Of a stretch of DNA of 64,000 nucleotides, positions 1 through 9,229 are shown piece by piece. Source of the stretch: CAIWTU01 sp035686205. GTDB taxonomy: Bacteria > Desulfobacterota > Desulfuromonadia > Geobacterales > Geobacteraceae. The position numbers and the translations under genes were made by a program. The notes under the pieces were generated by a model. That model was given only the letters and a program-made list of their open reading frames with translations. It ran no database searches and was not told the origin of the DNA. Positions within the stretch are counted from its first letter, which is position 1; each line of letters starts with the position of its first letter. The stretch is from assembly GCA_035686205.1 (NCBI GenBank), contig DASRZQ010000173.1, positions 28,443 through 92,442 of the forward strand. Direction: 5' to 3'.

Positions 1-285
1 GCCTTTCTCCCCGAACATGGCGCGGTTTCCCGCCGCGAGCCTGTTATTCTTGGCGAGAATGTCGGTTTCAACACTGATCGTTTTCGCGGCGGCACCATCG
101 TGATGGTGATGCTCGTGACTGTGCTCATGCCTGTGGCCATGGCCGTCATCATGGGTATGCGAGTGAGTATGTTCATGATCATGGCCATGTTCATGATCGT
201 GTGAATGGTCGTGGTCATGGTGGTCATGTTCATGGTCGTGATGATGATGTTGCTCTTCGGGACCGCAGCCGCAAGTCGTACACAT
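1..285 (-). CDS. hypB: Hydrogenase nickel incorporation GTPase HypB, 5' part
   Basis: The first 95 codons of HypB, cut by the left window edge. The start at 285 opens with a CxxCxCG segment (the usual high-affinity nickel site of HypB), then a histidine/aspartate-rich run from about residue 13 to 60, then the conserved lead-in (KTISVETDILAKNN, then AAGNRAMF) to the GTPase domain, which lies outside the window. HypB passes nickel with HypA to the large subunit of [NiFe]-hydrogenases in the cytoplasm. Its start is 3 bases after the hypA stop, so the two are co-transcribed. The long histidine run suggests a nickel-storing form. The family call is secure even without the GTPase domain. Confidence 0.93.
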   Translation of the reverse strand, partial: MCTTCGCGPEEQHHHHDHEHDHHDHDHSHDHEHGHDHEHTHSHTHDDGHGHRHEHSHEHHHHDGAAAKTISVETDILAKNNRLAAGNRAMFGEKG

Positions 286-288
286 AAT

Positions 289-621
289 TTATTCTACCTC
301 CAGTTCTTTTACTCTCAATTCCTCGCCGGCAAGTAAATCGACCTTGTATTCGCCGCAGGCGGGACAGGGCTCGTAATATGCCTTCACAGCGAATTCGGCG
401 TTGCATTCCCGGCATCGTCCCCTGCCGGGTATCCGCTCGATAATCAGTTGCGCCCCTTCGAGCGCAGTATCTTTCGTGCAGGCCTCGAAGCAGAACTCAA
501 CGGCATCCGGTATTATGTTGCTGAGTTCGCCTATCTCGAGAACGACCGCCAGCACACGTTTGCCCGCGGCGGCGCTCTCGCATATTTCCACGACACCCTG
601 GGTTATCGACATCTCGTGCAT
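289..621 (-). CDS. hypA: Hydrogenase maturation nickel metallochaperone HypA
   Basis: A 110-residue protein of normal HypA length. It starts MHEMSI; the MHE nickel-binding N-terminus, including the essential His2, is diagnostic. The structural zinc site is two CxxC pairs, CREC near residue 70 and CPAC near residue 86. HypA delivers nickel with HypB for [NiFe]-hydrogenase assembly. It is the first gene of a minus-strand hyp operon continuing past the left edge, and it is divergent from the sensor kinase at 949. No hydrogenase structural gene is in the window. Confidence 0.95.
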   Translation of the reverse strand: MHEMSITQGVVEICESAAAGKRVLAVVLEIGELSNIIPDAVEFCFEACTKDTALEGAQLIIERIPGRGRCRECNAEFAVKAYYEPCPACGEYKVDLLAGEELRVKELEVE

Positions 622-948
622 TAATAATCACCACTTGGCTGGAAATTTACAGGTAATCCGGTTGGGAAATGAAGTTACAACGCCAGAATTTGCCATCCAA
701 AATATTCAACAATCTGCATGTTACCAAATTACGGGAAAAAATAGCAAGCAGTAAAAGCTGACCAGCGAAAAATCGAACTAAAGGTTGCATATTAATTGGT
801 TACCGGCAAACGTTTTTTATTTTCCGTTTTTAGGCCCCTTGGCCCCGCGTTGCGCCGTCTTTCGGATATACTCCTTGTCTACCAATGCTCTGTCATGTAT
901 AATTCCGTTTTATTTTAAATATCTTATTGCGCCCGGTACTTAATTTCA
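622..948. other. Divergent intergenic region, hypA / sensor kinase
   Basis: 327 bases without a supported gene. It must hold the hypA promoter (minus) and the kinase promoter (plus, listed separately). The middle is AT-rich. I looked for a sigma-54 -24/-12 element upstream of hypA and did not find a convincing one. Confidence 0.6.
875..903 (+). promoter_or_regulatory. Sigma-70-type promoter of the sensor kinase operon
   Basis: -35 TTGTCT at 875-880, a 17-base spacer, and a perfect -10 TATAAT at 898-903. Transcription would begin near 910, leaving a leader of about 40 bases before the ATG at 949. Confidence 0.7.
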
Positions 949-2382
949 ATGAAACTCAACACTAAACTCGTACTGATAATGGTATCGCTGCTCGTCATAG
1001 CGGTATGCGCCCTGTTCATCCTGAACCAGTACAGCCAGAAAGACCTGGTCGAGGAGATCCAGGAAAGCTCAAAGGAAATCTCCAAGGCCATTCAGATCAG
1101 CGTGGAGGACCTGACATCCGAGGACGTCGTTCCGACCCGGCTGAAAGACTATCTGAAGGAAGCGAAAAAGAAAGGGATCACCGAAGTTACCATCATCAAC
1201 AACGAAGGGGAAATCATCAATTCCTCCGACCCGGCCAAGGTAGGCAAAAAACGTGACGTGAAAAAGACCGGCAAAGGCCTCAAGGCGTCACGCCCCCCCC
1301 GTTTCCGGAGAGGAGAAATTGATCCCTCGATGCGACCTTACGATCTCCTGGTGCCGGTTATCGTCGGCGACGAACAACTGGGCTACGTCAGCATAAACCT
1401 GCTCCTGGACAACATCCAGACCATTCAGCACGACAACTTCATGCACCGCCTTACCGTGACCTTCTTTGTCTTCATGCTCGGGATCGTTCTCACTATTTTT
1501 CTCGCCAGAAAATATACGGCCCCCATCCATAAGCTGGCGGAAAGCGTGAAAAAGGTATCGGCCGGGGACCTTTCCGAGACATTTCCGGTCACCAGGGACG
1601 ACGAAATAGGGGACCTGGCGGCGAATTTCAATGAAATGGTAAAAAAGCTCAAGGAGCGGGAAGACCTGGAAAAAAGACTGTATGAGGCGGAGCACCTTTC
1701 CAAGGTCGGCCAGCTGGCATCCGGCATCGCCCACGAAATAAGGAACCCTCTCAACTATATCAGCCTCGCCATCGACCATCTGAAAAGCGAACTCGTCCCT
1801 GTCAGCTCCGACCGCAAGGAGGAACTGCTGGCCCTTACCGACAAGATCAAGGAAGAAATCAGGCGGGTTAACTACATGGTCCTCAACTTCATGAACTATG
1901 GCCGTCCCCTGAAGCTGCGGGTGAGCGCCTTTTCATACGGGGAACTCCTTTCGAGAGTCCTGCCGCTCCTGGTGGAAAAACTGACGGAGCAGCGGGTTGA
2001 AATAACGACCGACCTGGCGCCGGAACTGCCCGAGATGAAAGCAGACCAGGAACTTCTGCGGAACTGTATAGTCAACCTGATCACCAATGCCGCCCAGGCC
2101 ATGCCAAACGGGGGCAAAATTACTCTGGGAGCGCGTTTTGACACCGATGCAAATGCTTTCCTGCTGACCTTCGCCGACGAGGGAGTGGGAATAAAGCCGG
2201 AAGATATCCCGAAAATTTCACAGCCGTACTTTACCACCAAGGAAGCGGGCATAGGTCTCGGGCTCGCCATCACCGAACGGATAGTAAAGGAACACGGCGG
2301 CGAGATTTCCGTGGAAAGCAGTGTCGACATAGGAACCACATTCACTATTACCCTTCCCGCAGGGTCAGGGGAGCTCGCATGA
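949..2382 (+). CDS. Membrane sensor histidine kinase (HAMP, HisKA, HATPase)
   Basis: 477 residues. A membrane segment at about 7-26 and a second at about 167-186 enclose a small periplasmic sensor domain of about 140 residues, with a basic stretch near 100-122. A HAMP linker follows (about 187-238), then HisKA with the phospho-accepting histidine at 262 in GIAHEIRNPLN, then the ATPase domain (N box NLITNAAQAMP; G boxes DEGVGI and GLGLAI). The gene overlaps the next by 4 bases (ATGA), so it is translationally coupled to a sigma-54 activator. This makes it an NtrB/ZraS/AtoS-type kinase. The signal is unknown, and the sensor domain does not match a family I can name. Confidence 0.92.
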   Translation: MKLNTKLVLIMVSLLVIAVCALFILNQYSQKDLVEEIQESSKEISKAIQISVEDLTSEDVVPTRLKDYLKEAKKKGITEVTIINNEGEIINSSDPAKVGKKRDVKKTGKGLKASRPPRFRRGEIDPSMRPYDLLVPVIVGDEQLGYVSINLLLDNIQTIQHDNFMHRLTVTFFVFMLGIVLTIFLARKYTAPIHKLAESVKKVSAGDLSETFPVTRDDEIGDLAANFNEMVKKLKEREDLEKRLYEAEHLSKVGQLASGIAHEIRNPLNYISLAIDHLKSELVPVSSDRKEELLALTDKIKEEIRRVNYMVLNFMNYGRPLKLRVSAFSYGELLSRVLPLLVEKLTEQRVEITTDLAPELPEMKADQELLRNCIVNLITNAAQAMPNGGKITLGARFDTDANAFLLTFADEGVGIKPEDIPKISQPYFTTKEAGIGLGLAITERIVKEHGGEISVESSVDIGTTFTITLPAGSGELA

Positions 2383-3764
2383 TGACAGGAAAAATTATAG
2401 TAATTGACGATGAAAGAAGCCAAAGGGAAATCCTCACTACCATCCTGAGCAGGGAAGGCTATCGTGTGACGGAGGTCCCCGGAGCCCGAGAAGCGCTGGG
2501 AATGCTCGACAGGGAAGAATTCGACGTCGTCCTGACGGACCTGAAGATGCAGGGAATGTCGGGAATGGACCTGCTCGAACGCATCATGGCGGATAATCCG
2601 AATCAGTGCATCATAATGATGACGGCCCACGGCACCATCGACTCCGCTGTCGAAGCAATGAAAAAGGGAGCCTTCGACTACCTGGCAAAACCGTTGGAAA
2701 GGGACGACCTGCTTCTGACGCTGCGCCGGGCGATGGAGCATGTAAATCTGCTCCGTGAAAACAGGATGCTTCAGAAGAGACTGGAAGAGGCCCGCAGCAT
2801 TCCAAATATCATCGGCATTCACCCGAAAATGAAGGAGGTTTTCCGGATCGTCAACAAGATATCCGCGACCAGTTCGACGGTGCTCATATACGGCGAATCC
2901 GGCACCGGCAAGGAGCTCGTGGCGCGGGCCATTCACGAAGGAAGCCCGAGGAAGGAGAGTCCTTTCTTCGCCATAAACTGCGCCGCCATTCCCGATTCCC
3001 TGATGGAAAGCGAGCTGTTCGGCCATGAAAAAGGGTCATTTACAGGCGCGGACAAACGCGAACTGGGCATATTTGAAGCAGCCAACGAAGGCACTGTCTT
3101 CCTGGACGAGATAGGGGAGCTCAATACCGCGATGCAGGCGAAGCTGCTGAGGGCAATCCAGGAAAAGGAAATACGCCGGGTCGGGGGCAAAATCAATATC
3201 CCCATAGATGTTCGCATCATATCCGCCACCAACAAGGACCTGGAACAGGAAATCAGGAAAGGGAGCTTCCGCGAGGATCTCTTTTACCGGCTTGACGTCA
3301 TCAGGATCAACCTGCCCCCGCTCCGCGAGCGCGGCAACGACATCGCAACGCTCGCGGAGTACTTCGTCAAAAAGTACGGCTCCCAGGCAACGGTCCCGGT
3401 GAAAGGAATTTCAAAACCGGCGCTGAAGCTGATCATGAACTACACGTGGCCGGGGAACGTCAGGCAACTGGAATCCATAATCGAGCGCAGCGTTTTGATG
3501 ACCGAAAGCGAGTATATCCAGCCTGAAGACCTCCCGCTGGAAATCCAGAGGGAAACGTCTCCGGGCACAAGTCTTCCGTTTCCCTTCCCCCCCGGCGGCA
3601 TATCTTTTGAAGAGCTGGAGAAGGACCTGATAATCAAGGCGATGGAAAGGGCCGACTGGGTCATAGGCAAGGCGGCGCCCCTGCTCGGGATGACATACAA
3701 GACCCTGCAGTACCGCCTGGAAAAATTCGGAATAGAAAAACCCGAAAGAAGAACAAACGGCTAG
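2379..3764 (+). CDS. Sigma-54-dependent response regulator (REC, AAA+, Fis HTH)
   Basis: 461 residues with the NtrC layout: receiver domain at 1-120 with acidic residues D10/D11 and phosphorylation site D54 (LTDLKM); AAA+ domain at about 140-380 with Walker A GESGTGKE; and a Fis-type helix-turn-helix at about 420-455. The sigma-54-contacting loop reads GSFTGA where most members have GAFTGA, a variant also found in functional activators. Its partner is the kinase immediately upstream. The target promoter is not evident. The glycogen phosphorylase that follows starts 133 bases later, after an AT-rich gap, so it may be separately transcribed. Confidence 0.94.
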   Translation: MMTGKIIVIDDERSQREILTTILSREGYRVTEVPGAREALGMLDREEFDVVLTDLKMQGMSGMDLLERIMADNPNQCIIMMTAHGTIDSAVEAMKKGAFDYLAKPLERDDLLLTLRRAMEHVNLLRENRMLQKRLEEARSIPNIIGIHPKMKEVFRIVNKISATSSTVLIYGESGTGKELVARAIHEGSPRKESPFFAINCAAIPDSLMESELFGHEKGSFTGADKRELGIFEAANEGTVFLDEIGELNTAMQAKLLRAIQEKEIRRVGGKINIPIDVRIISATNKDLEQEIRKGSFREDLFYRLDVIRINLPPLRERGNDIATLAEYFVKKYGSQATVPVKGISKPALKLIMNYTWPGNVRQLESIIERSVLMTESEYIQPEDLPLEIQRETSPGTSLPFPFPPGGISFEELEKDLIIKAMERADWVIGKAAPLLGMTYKTLQYRLEKFGIEKPERRTNG

Positions 3765-3897
3765 TTTTTTAATTCGCCCGAATGAAGAATATTCCCTCCG
3801 AAACGAGGTATAATTCATTTTATCGCTTATCACATTTTCCATGACGGCGCTGCGCTTGCCCCTTTAATGGCGCGCTGTGCCGGCAGAGGAGATTTGC

Positions 3898-6462
3898 ATG
3901 GATTTCCCCAAAAAACTCCACCGCTTTACCGTTATTCCGTCACTGCCGAAAGAACTGGCCGCACTGCAGCGGATCGCCTACAACCTCTGGTGGACATGGG
4001 AACCCCAGGCGGTAGAACTATTCAAGAGAATGGACCCGGAACTGTGGAGGGAAACCCGGCACAATCCCGTGCAGATGCTCGGGATCCTGCAGCAGGCAAG
4101 CCTCGACGGGCTCAAGACTGACGAAGGGTTCATGGCCCATCTGGCATGGGTCGACGAAAGACTCCAGGAATACATGTCGGGAAAAACCTGGTTCAGCAAA
4201 ACCCACAACGGCGACAGCTCCATCAAGATCGCTTATTTCTCCATGGAATTCGGTCTGCATGAATCCATCCCCATCTATTCCGGTGGCCTTGGTATACTTT
4301 CCGGCGATCATCTCAAATCCGCCAGCGATCTCGGCATACCCCTGGTCGGGGTAGGCCTTCTCTACCGCCAGGGGTACTTCCGCCAATACCTGAATATAGA
4401 AGGCTGGCAACAGGAATTTTACCCGGAAAACGATTTCTACAACATGCCGCTCCACATTGAAAGGGATGCATCCGGTGCACCGTATTCCGTCAATATCGAT
4501 CTCTTCGAACGGACTGTCCGCGCGCATATCTGGCGAATGCAGGTTGGCCGTGTCCCCCTGTATCTCCTCGATACGAACCTGGACGAAAACAGCCCCGAAG
4601 ACAGGGAGATAACCGCGCAGCTTTACGGCGGCGATCAGGAAATGAGGATCAAGCAGGAAATCCTGCTGGGCATCGGCGGCATCAGGGCACTGAAGCTTCT
4701 GGGCATTGAACCGAATGTCTGCCACATGAATGAAGGTCATGCCGCTTTCTTGTCACTGGAGAGAATCAGGCTGCTCATGGACGAGCACGACCTGAAATTC
4801 TGCGAGGCGCTTGAAATAGTTAAAGCAGGCAACATCTTTACCACCCATACGCCGGTGGAAGCTGGCATTGATCACTTTCCCCCGGACATCATCGAGAGAT
4901 TTCTGGGTAAGTTCTATCGCAGCCTGGGACTGGGTCGCGATGAATTCCTGGCCATCGGCAGGCAAAACCCGAAAAACCCCCATGAAACGTTCTGCATGGC
5001 TGTCCTGGCCTTAAAAGTGGCCGACCATTGCAACGGCGTCAGCCAACTGCATGGCGAAGTCTCCCGGAAAATGTGGAGGAATATCTGGCCCGGGCTTCCG
5101 GAGGAACATTTGCCGCTTACGTCGATTTCCAACGGAGTTCACACAAAAACCTGGCTTTCCCACGAGATGACCGGACTGCTTAACCGCTACCTGGGGACCC
5201 GCTGGCAGGACGACCCCACGGATTACGGCATCTGGCGCAAGGCCGCTCATATTCCTGACGCCGAACTCTGGCGCACCCACGAGCGTTGCCGGGAACGGCT
5301 GGTGGCGTTTGCAAGAACCAGACTCAAGGGTCATCTCTACCAGGTAGGAGCGACGGCAAAGGAAATCGCGGTCGCCGACGAGGTCCTTGACCCTGAAGCT
5401 CTGACCATCGGCTTCGCCCGCAGGTTCGCAACCTATAAACGGGGGACGCTCCTGCTGCGCGACATTGATCGGCTGAACAGAATACTGAACAACCCGTCAC
5501 GGCCGGTACAGATAATATTCGCGGGCAAGGCGCATCCCGCAGATTTTGAAGGGAAAGAACTGATCCGGCAAATTGTCCAGCTGTCGCTGAGAGACGAATT
5601 CCGGCACAGGATTGTCTTCATCGAGGACTACGACCTGGCGGTGGCACGGCGGATGATCCAGGGAGTGGACGTATGGCTCAACACGCCGCGTCGTCCCCTG
5701 GAGGCAAGCGGCACAAGCGGCATGAAGGTGGCTTTCAACGGCGGGCTCAACATGAGTGTTCTCGACGGCTGGTGGCCCGAGGGGTACAGGGGCAACAACG
5801 GCTGGGCCGTGGGGAAAGGCGAGGTCTACGACGACATCGAATACCAGAACGAAGTGGAAAGCAGGGCCATTTACGATCTGCTGGAAAAGGAAATCGTGCC
5901 GCTTTTTTACGACCGGGGCCAGGACGGCATTCCCCGCGGCTGGCTGACGACCATGAAGGCTTCACTGCAGTCCATCTGCCCCATATTCAGTACCGAGCGC
6001 ATGGTGCAGGAATACAGCGAACGGTTTTACATCCCTTCCCACAGGCAATGGCGAAAACTGGATGAAAAGGATCAGGCAATGGCCAGAGATCTCGCCCGGT
6101 GGAAAGACACTACGAAAAGACTTTGGCCGCAGGTGAGGATTGTGGGAACCGAGGCGGAAATAAGCAACGAAATTACGGTGGGAATGATGATTCCGGTAAA
6201 AACCGGGGTCTTTCTCGGAGATCTGACACCGGAAGACGTAGCCGTCGAGGTATATTTCGGAGTTCTTGATTCAAGGGGCAACATTATCGGCGGAGAACTC
6301 GTGCCTCTCCTCCCCTCGGATAAACAGGACCAGGAGATTTATCTGTTCTCCGGGGAAATAGAGAGCCGTTTCTGCGGCCGGCACGGTTTTCTGATCAGGG
6401 TGATGCCGAAACATCCGACGATGGGAGCAGTCTACGAAGCCGGGCAAATACTCTGGGGTTAG
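3898..6462 (+). CDS. glgP: Alpha-glucan (glycogen/maltodextrin) phosphorylase, DUF3417 type
   Basis: 854 residues from the ATG at 3898, chosen because AGAGGAG lies 7 bases upstream; a GTG 21 bases earlier lacks such a site. The short N-terminal DUF3417 region (SLPKELAALQRIAYNLWWTW) marks the alpha-glucan phosphorylase family typical of bacteria and archaea rather than the longer E. coli MalP/GlgP type. The pyridoxal-phosphate lysine sits in ASGTSGMK near residue 610; an FARRFATYKRG segment contributes to the active site. The enzyme releases glucose-1-phosphate from storage glucan. The next gene begins 3 bases after the stop, so the phosphorylase is transcribed with the FliK-like/FlhB-like pair. 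Confidence 0.95.
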   Translation: MDFPKKLHRFTVIPSLPKELAALQRIAYNLWWTWEPQAVELFKRMDPELWRETRHNPVQMLGILQQASLDGLKTDEGFMAHLAWVDERLQEYMSGKTWFSKTHNGDSSIKIAYFSMEFGLHESIPIYSGGLGILSGDHLKSASDLGIPLVGVGLLYRQGYFRQYLNIEGWQQEFYPENDFYNMPLHIERDASGAPYSVNIDLFERTVRAHIWRMQVGRVPLYLLDTNLDENSPEDREITAQLYGGDQEMRIKQEILLGIGGIRALKLLGIEPNVCHMNEGHAAFLSLERIRLLMDEHDLKFCEALEIVKAGNIFTTHTPVEAGIDHFPPDIIERFLGKFYRSLGLGRDEFLAIGRQNPKNPHETFCMAVLALKVADHCNGVSQLHGEVSRKMWRNIWPGLPEEHLPLTSISNGVHTKTWLSHEMTGLLNRYLGTRWQDDPTDYGIWRKAAHIPDAELWRTHERCRERLVAFARTRLKGHLYQVGATAKEIAVADEVLDPEALTIGFARRFATYKRGTLLLRDIDRLNRILNNPSRPVQIIFAGKAHPADFEGKELIRQIVQLSLRDEFRHRIVFIEDYDLAVARRMIQGVDVWLNTPRRPLEASGTSGMKVAFNGGLNMSVLDGWWPEGYRGNNGWAVGKGEVYDDIEYQNEVESRAIYDLLEKEIVPLFYDRGQDGIPRGWLTTMKASLQSICPIFSTERMVQEYSERFYIPSHRQWRKLDEKDQAMARDLARWKDTTKRLWPQVRIVGTEAEISNEITVGMMIPVKTGVFLGDLTPEDVAVEVYFGVLDSRGNIIGGELVPLLPSDKQDQEIYLFSGEIESRFCGRHGFLIRVMPKHPTMGAVYEAGQILWG

Positions 6463-6465
6463 GCA

Positions 6466-7530
6466 ATGTCAATAAACAACATAATACAGAACCTGGCCCA
6501 GATAGTTTCGAACACGCCACAGTTCTCAACCGTAGAGGCAGAGAGACAGAATTCCGGAACTTTACAGCTTGCGCCGGGACAGACCCTACAGGCGGAGGTT
6601 CTGGCCGCCCTGCCGAACAACAGGTTTCTGGCCCGTATTGCCGGCGAGCTTTTCGGAATTGAGATTCCCATAATCGTCCAGCCCGGCGAAACGCTGGAAA
6701 TGACTTACGTCACCGGGGAACCCCGGCCCACTTTTTCATTGTCTATATCCGGAAGCAGCGGGACTTCAACCCGGATAAGCGATGTCGGCAAATGGCTCAG
6801 CCAGCTTGCCTCGGACAATCAACCAAAGGAGCAGACTGCCGTGCTTCCCCGGAGGGACTTTATCCTCGACGGCCCGCCGGAGGACGCAGGCGCGCTTGCA
6901 AATCAACTGCGGGAAGCATTGTCCCAGAGCGGAGTTTTCTACGAATCACATCTTATGCAATGTTTTCTGGGCGAAAGGCAGATCAGGGACCTCCTGCGGG
7001 AACCCCAGGGAAAACTTTCTCAGATCACAAAAGGAAATCCCAAAACAGATTCCCCGGATAGCCGAGCCGCCGCCGGGGAGGAAGAAGCCGCATCCCACCT
7101 GACAGAAGACGATCTCCCGCGGTTAACGGCCGGCTGCAAGCCTTTCGGACCGGGCGATTACGTCCACCCGTCGGCAATGGCCCTGGTCAAGGAACAGCTG
7201 CAGACTGTTTCAACGGGGATTTTTGCCTGGCATGGGCAGGTCTGGCCCGAGCAGCAAATGGATTGGACAGTCTGCGAACGCGAGGCGCAAAACGGGGAAT
7301 CAACGGACAAGGAATGGGAAACCACCCTCAACCTGGCTTTGCCCAACATGGGCGGGATCAGCTCCGTGCTCCGGCTCAAAAAGGACGGTCTGCACCTCAG
7401 CATAACGACCGACAGGAAAGCTTCGGCGGATTCCATGCGGGATGAAAGGGACAACCTTGCGCAGGCAATGGCGGAAGCGGGTGTAAAGCTTATGGAAATG
7501 GTGATTGAACATGAAGAGCCCGGAACATGA
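6466..7530 (+). CDS. FliK-like flagellar hook-length control protein
   Basis: 354 residues, low conservation. The N-terminal half is rich in Q, S, P and T. The C-terminal 90 residues (NLALPNMGGISSVLRLKKDGLHLSI onward) look like the Flg_hook domain of FliK, which interacts with FlhB to switch export substrates. It overlaps the following FlhB-like gene, which supports the call. It is remote from any flagellar structural gene seen here. Such FliK-like/FlhB-C pairs also occur outside the main flagellar cluster in other deltaproteobacteria. The role is inferred from weak similarity. Confidence 0.6.
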   Translation: MSINNIIQNLAQIVSNTPQFSTVEAERQNSGTLQLAPGQTLQAEVLAALPNNRFLARIAGELFGIEIPIIVQPGETLEMTYVTGEPRPTFSLSISGSSGTSTRISDVGKWLSQLASDNQPKEQTAVLPRRDFILDGPPEDAGALANQLREALSQSGVFYESHLMQCFLGERQIRDLLREPQGKLSQITKGNPKTDSPDSRAAAGEEEAASHLTEDDLPRLTAGCKPFGPGDYVHPSAMALVKEQLQTVSTGIFAWHGQVWPEQQMDWTVCEREAQNGESTDKEWETTLNLALPNMGGISSVLRLKKDGLHLSITTDRKASADSMRDERDNLAQAMAEAGVKLMEMVIEHEEPGT

Positions 7531-7804
7531 CGTAAGAAAAGCAGTAGCCCTGGCTTACAAGGAAGGGCAGTTCGCTCCGCTGGTTGTGGCAAAAGGCCGC
7601 GGGATAACCGCGGAAGCAATTATTGCCTTTGCAAAAGAGTCCGGGGTTCATGTTCATGAGTCGCCCGAAATGGTTTCGCTGCTGATGCAGGTGGATCTTG
7701 ACCGCTTTATCCCGCCCGAGTTGTATATGGCCGTCGCCGAGTTGCTGGCATGGATATACAGGCTCGAAAACAGGGACGAACATTTGAGAAAACCGTCCGG
7801 TTAA
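7511..7804 (+). CDS. FlhB C-terminal-domain protein (stand-alone)
   Basis: 97 residues from the ATG at 7511; a TTG two codons upstream is possible. The sequence (KAVALAYKEGQFAPLVVAKG, then IIAFAKESGVHVHESPEMV) matches the cytoplasmic FlhB/EscU export-gate domain downstream of its NPTH cleavage site. The membrane part and the NPTH site are absent. FlhB-like short proteins of this kind (FlhX type) can replace the cleaved C-terminal fragment. It overlaps the FliK-like gene by 20 bases. Confidence 0.8.
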   Translation: MKSPEHDVRKAVALAYKEGQFAPLVVAKGRGITAEAIIAFAKESGVHVHESPEMVSLLMQVDLDRFIPPELYMAVAELLAWIYRLENRDEHLRKPSG

Positions 7805-7849
7805 GAAATTTTTATAAATGCATAGCGGGTTTCTCTTGAAGTAAAATCC

Positions 7850-7875
7850 AAAACCGGATATTCTAGCCCGGTTTT
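7850..7875 (+). terminator. Weak hairpin after the FlhB-like gene
   Basis: AAAACCGG (7850-7857) pairs with CCGGTTTT (7868-7875) around a 10-base loop, followed by AAATTTTA. The stem is only modest, so this is a possible terminator separating the glgP operon from the next gene. Confidence 0.4.
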
Positions 7876-7900
7876 AAATTTTACGCTCCAGAGAACGAAG

Positions 7901-9151
7901 ATGGGCTCCTCATTTTACCGATTATTATTAATCTTTGCTTTATTAATCCTTGCAACTTCATGTACTAACATGATTCCCCGCAAAGACCTCCCGTATCCGC
8001 TCACCGACAGTTCTTTCGGCGATCCGGTAAAAGTGGTTTCGATCCCCTTGCCCGTTATTGCGTCCAGCCCCAACGAGGGAGTGACATACGGCGCTCTTTC
8101 CGCGTTCCTGCTGCACAACGGCAAAGACGAGGTAAGCACGCTGCTGGCGCCGCAGATAAACAAAAACCAGTACTTCGGAATTACCACCACGCTTTACGGT
8201 TCCTTTTACCCGCTGCCCGAGAGAAACTGGGAGATCAACCTTTCCAAATCGACAAAGGTCAACGAGGATTACGAATTCAAGATTCGAGACAACACGTTTC
8301 TCAACAAGAAACTGGAATTGAACGGCTATCTCTTCAGGTTCACCGACGGTTCGGCCCGGTTCTTCGGCTTCCAGTATAACAGCTCATCAAGCAACGAAAG
8401 CAACTATGCCGACGAGGAGACCGGTTTCAATTTTCTGGTCGGGTATTTTCTGAACGAACACCTGCAGATTGATTTCGGCGAGCGCTATAAGGATGTCGGC
8501 ATAGGAAGGGGAGCCGTTACCAGGCTTCCGTTCATAGGCAACGTATTCACCCCCGAACAGGTCCCCGGCATCAACGGGTTTACCGCCCATGCGCAGAAAA
8601 TCGGTCTCGTTTACAGCACTACCGATTCGCGCGACATGCCCACACAAGGACTTTACGGGAAGGCGTTCTTTGAAAACAGTTCGAAATTCCTCGGCAGCAC
8701 AGACAGTTATCGGCATTATGAGGTGGAAGGCAAAGGGTATTTCCCCCTTGCGGACGCACGGTACATTTCCGTTGTCAGACTAGCCTACAATCAGACGCTC
8801 GGCAACGGGGTTCCCTTCCTGGAAAGGAGTATTCTCGGCGGGGAAACGACCTTGAGGGGGTATGGGCGCAACCGGTTCATAGACAGCAGCTATCTCCTCT
8901 GCAACCTTGAGGAGCGCATCAGGCTTTTCCGCTGGGCAATATTCAACGTGAATACCGACTGGGAAGTCGCCCCGTTCCTTGACCTGGGATCCGTCATGAA
9001 AAATATACTCGAGGCGAGTCCGTATGCCTTCCAGTTTAACCCCGGCATAGGCTTCAGGGCGGTTGTAAGGCCGAACATCGTCGGACGCGTCGATATCGGT
9101 TTGGGCAAGGAAGGTCCTTCGTTGTTTGTCGGGCTCGGTTATCCGTTCTGA
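7901..9151 (+). CDS. Omp85/BamA-type surface antigen lipoprotein
   Basis: 416 residues. A hydrophobic N-terminus ends in LATSC at about residue 21, a lipobox-like site, so the protein is probably a lipoprotein. The rest is beta-barrel-like with alternating aromatic residues, and it contains the GGETTLRGYGRNRF segment that is the hallmark of the bacterial surface antigen (D15) barrel. The protein ends GLGYPF, with a terminal aromatic residue typical of outer-membrane barrels. There are no POTRA domains, so it is a barrel-only family member and not BamA itself. Substrate unknown. It stands alone after a hairpin. Confidence 0.82.
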   Translation: MGSSFYRLLLIFALLILATSCTNMIPRKDLPYPLTDSSFGDPVKVVSIPLPVIASSPNEGVTYGALSAFLLHNGKDEVSTLLAPQINKNQYFGITTTLYGSFYPLPERNWEINLSKSTKVNEDYEFKIRDNTFLNKKLELNGYLFRFTDGSARFFGFQYNSSSSNESNYADEETGFNFLVGYFLNEHLQIDFGERYKDVGIGRGAVTRLPFIGNVFTPEQVPGINGFTAHAQKIGLVYSTTDSRDMPTQGLYGKAFFENSSKFLGSTDSYRHYEVEGKGYFPLADARYISVVRLAYNQTLGNGVPFLERSILGGETTLRGYGRNRFIDSSYLLCNLEERIRLFRWAIFNVNTDWEVAPFLDLGSVMKNILEASPYAFQFNPGIGFRAVVRPNIVGRVDIGLGKEGPSLFVGLGYPF

Positions 9152-9229
9152 TTTGTTGTGCGATTTTCAACAGTCTGTCTTTCGGTGATACTGCTCCGGC
9201 AATCCACCGAGTTCACCGTACCCTGTCAA

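Noticed and set aside
100..260. GAT/CAT-rich tandem-like run near the left end
   Set aside because: It is the histidine-rich metal-binding segment of HypB in frame, not a repeat array.
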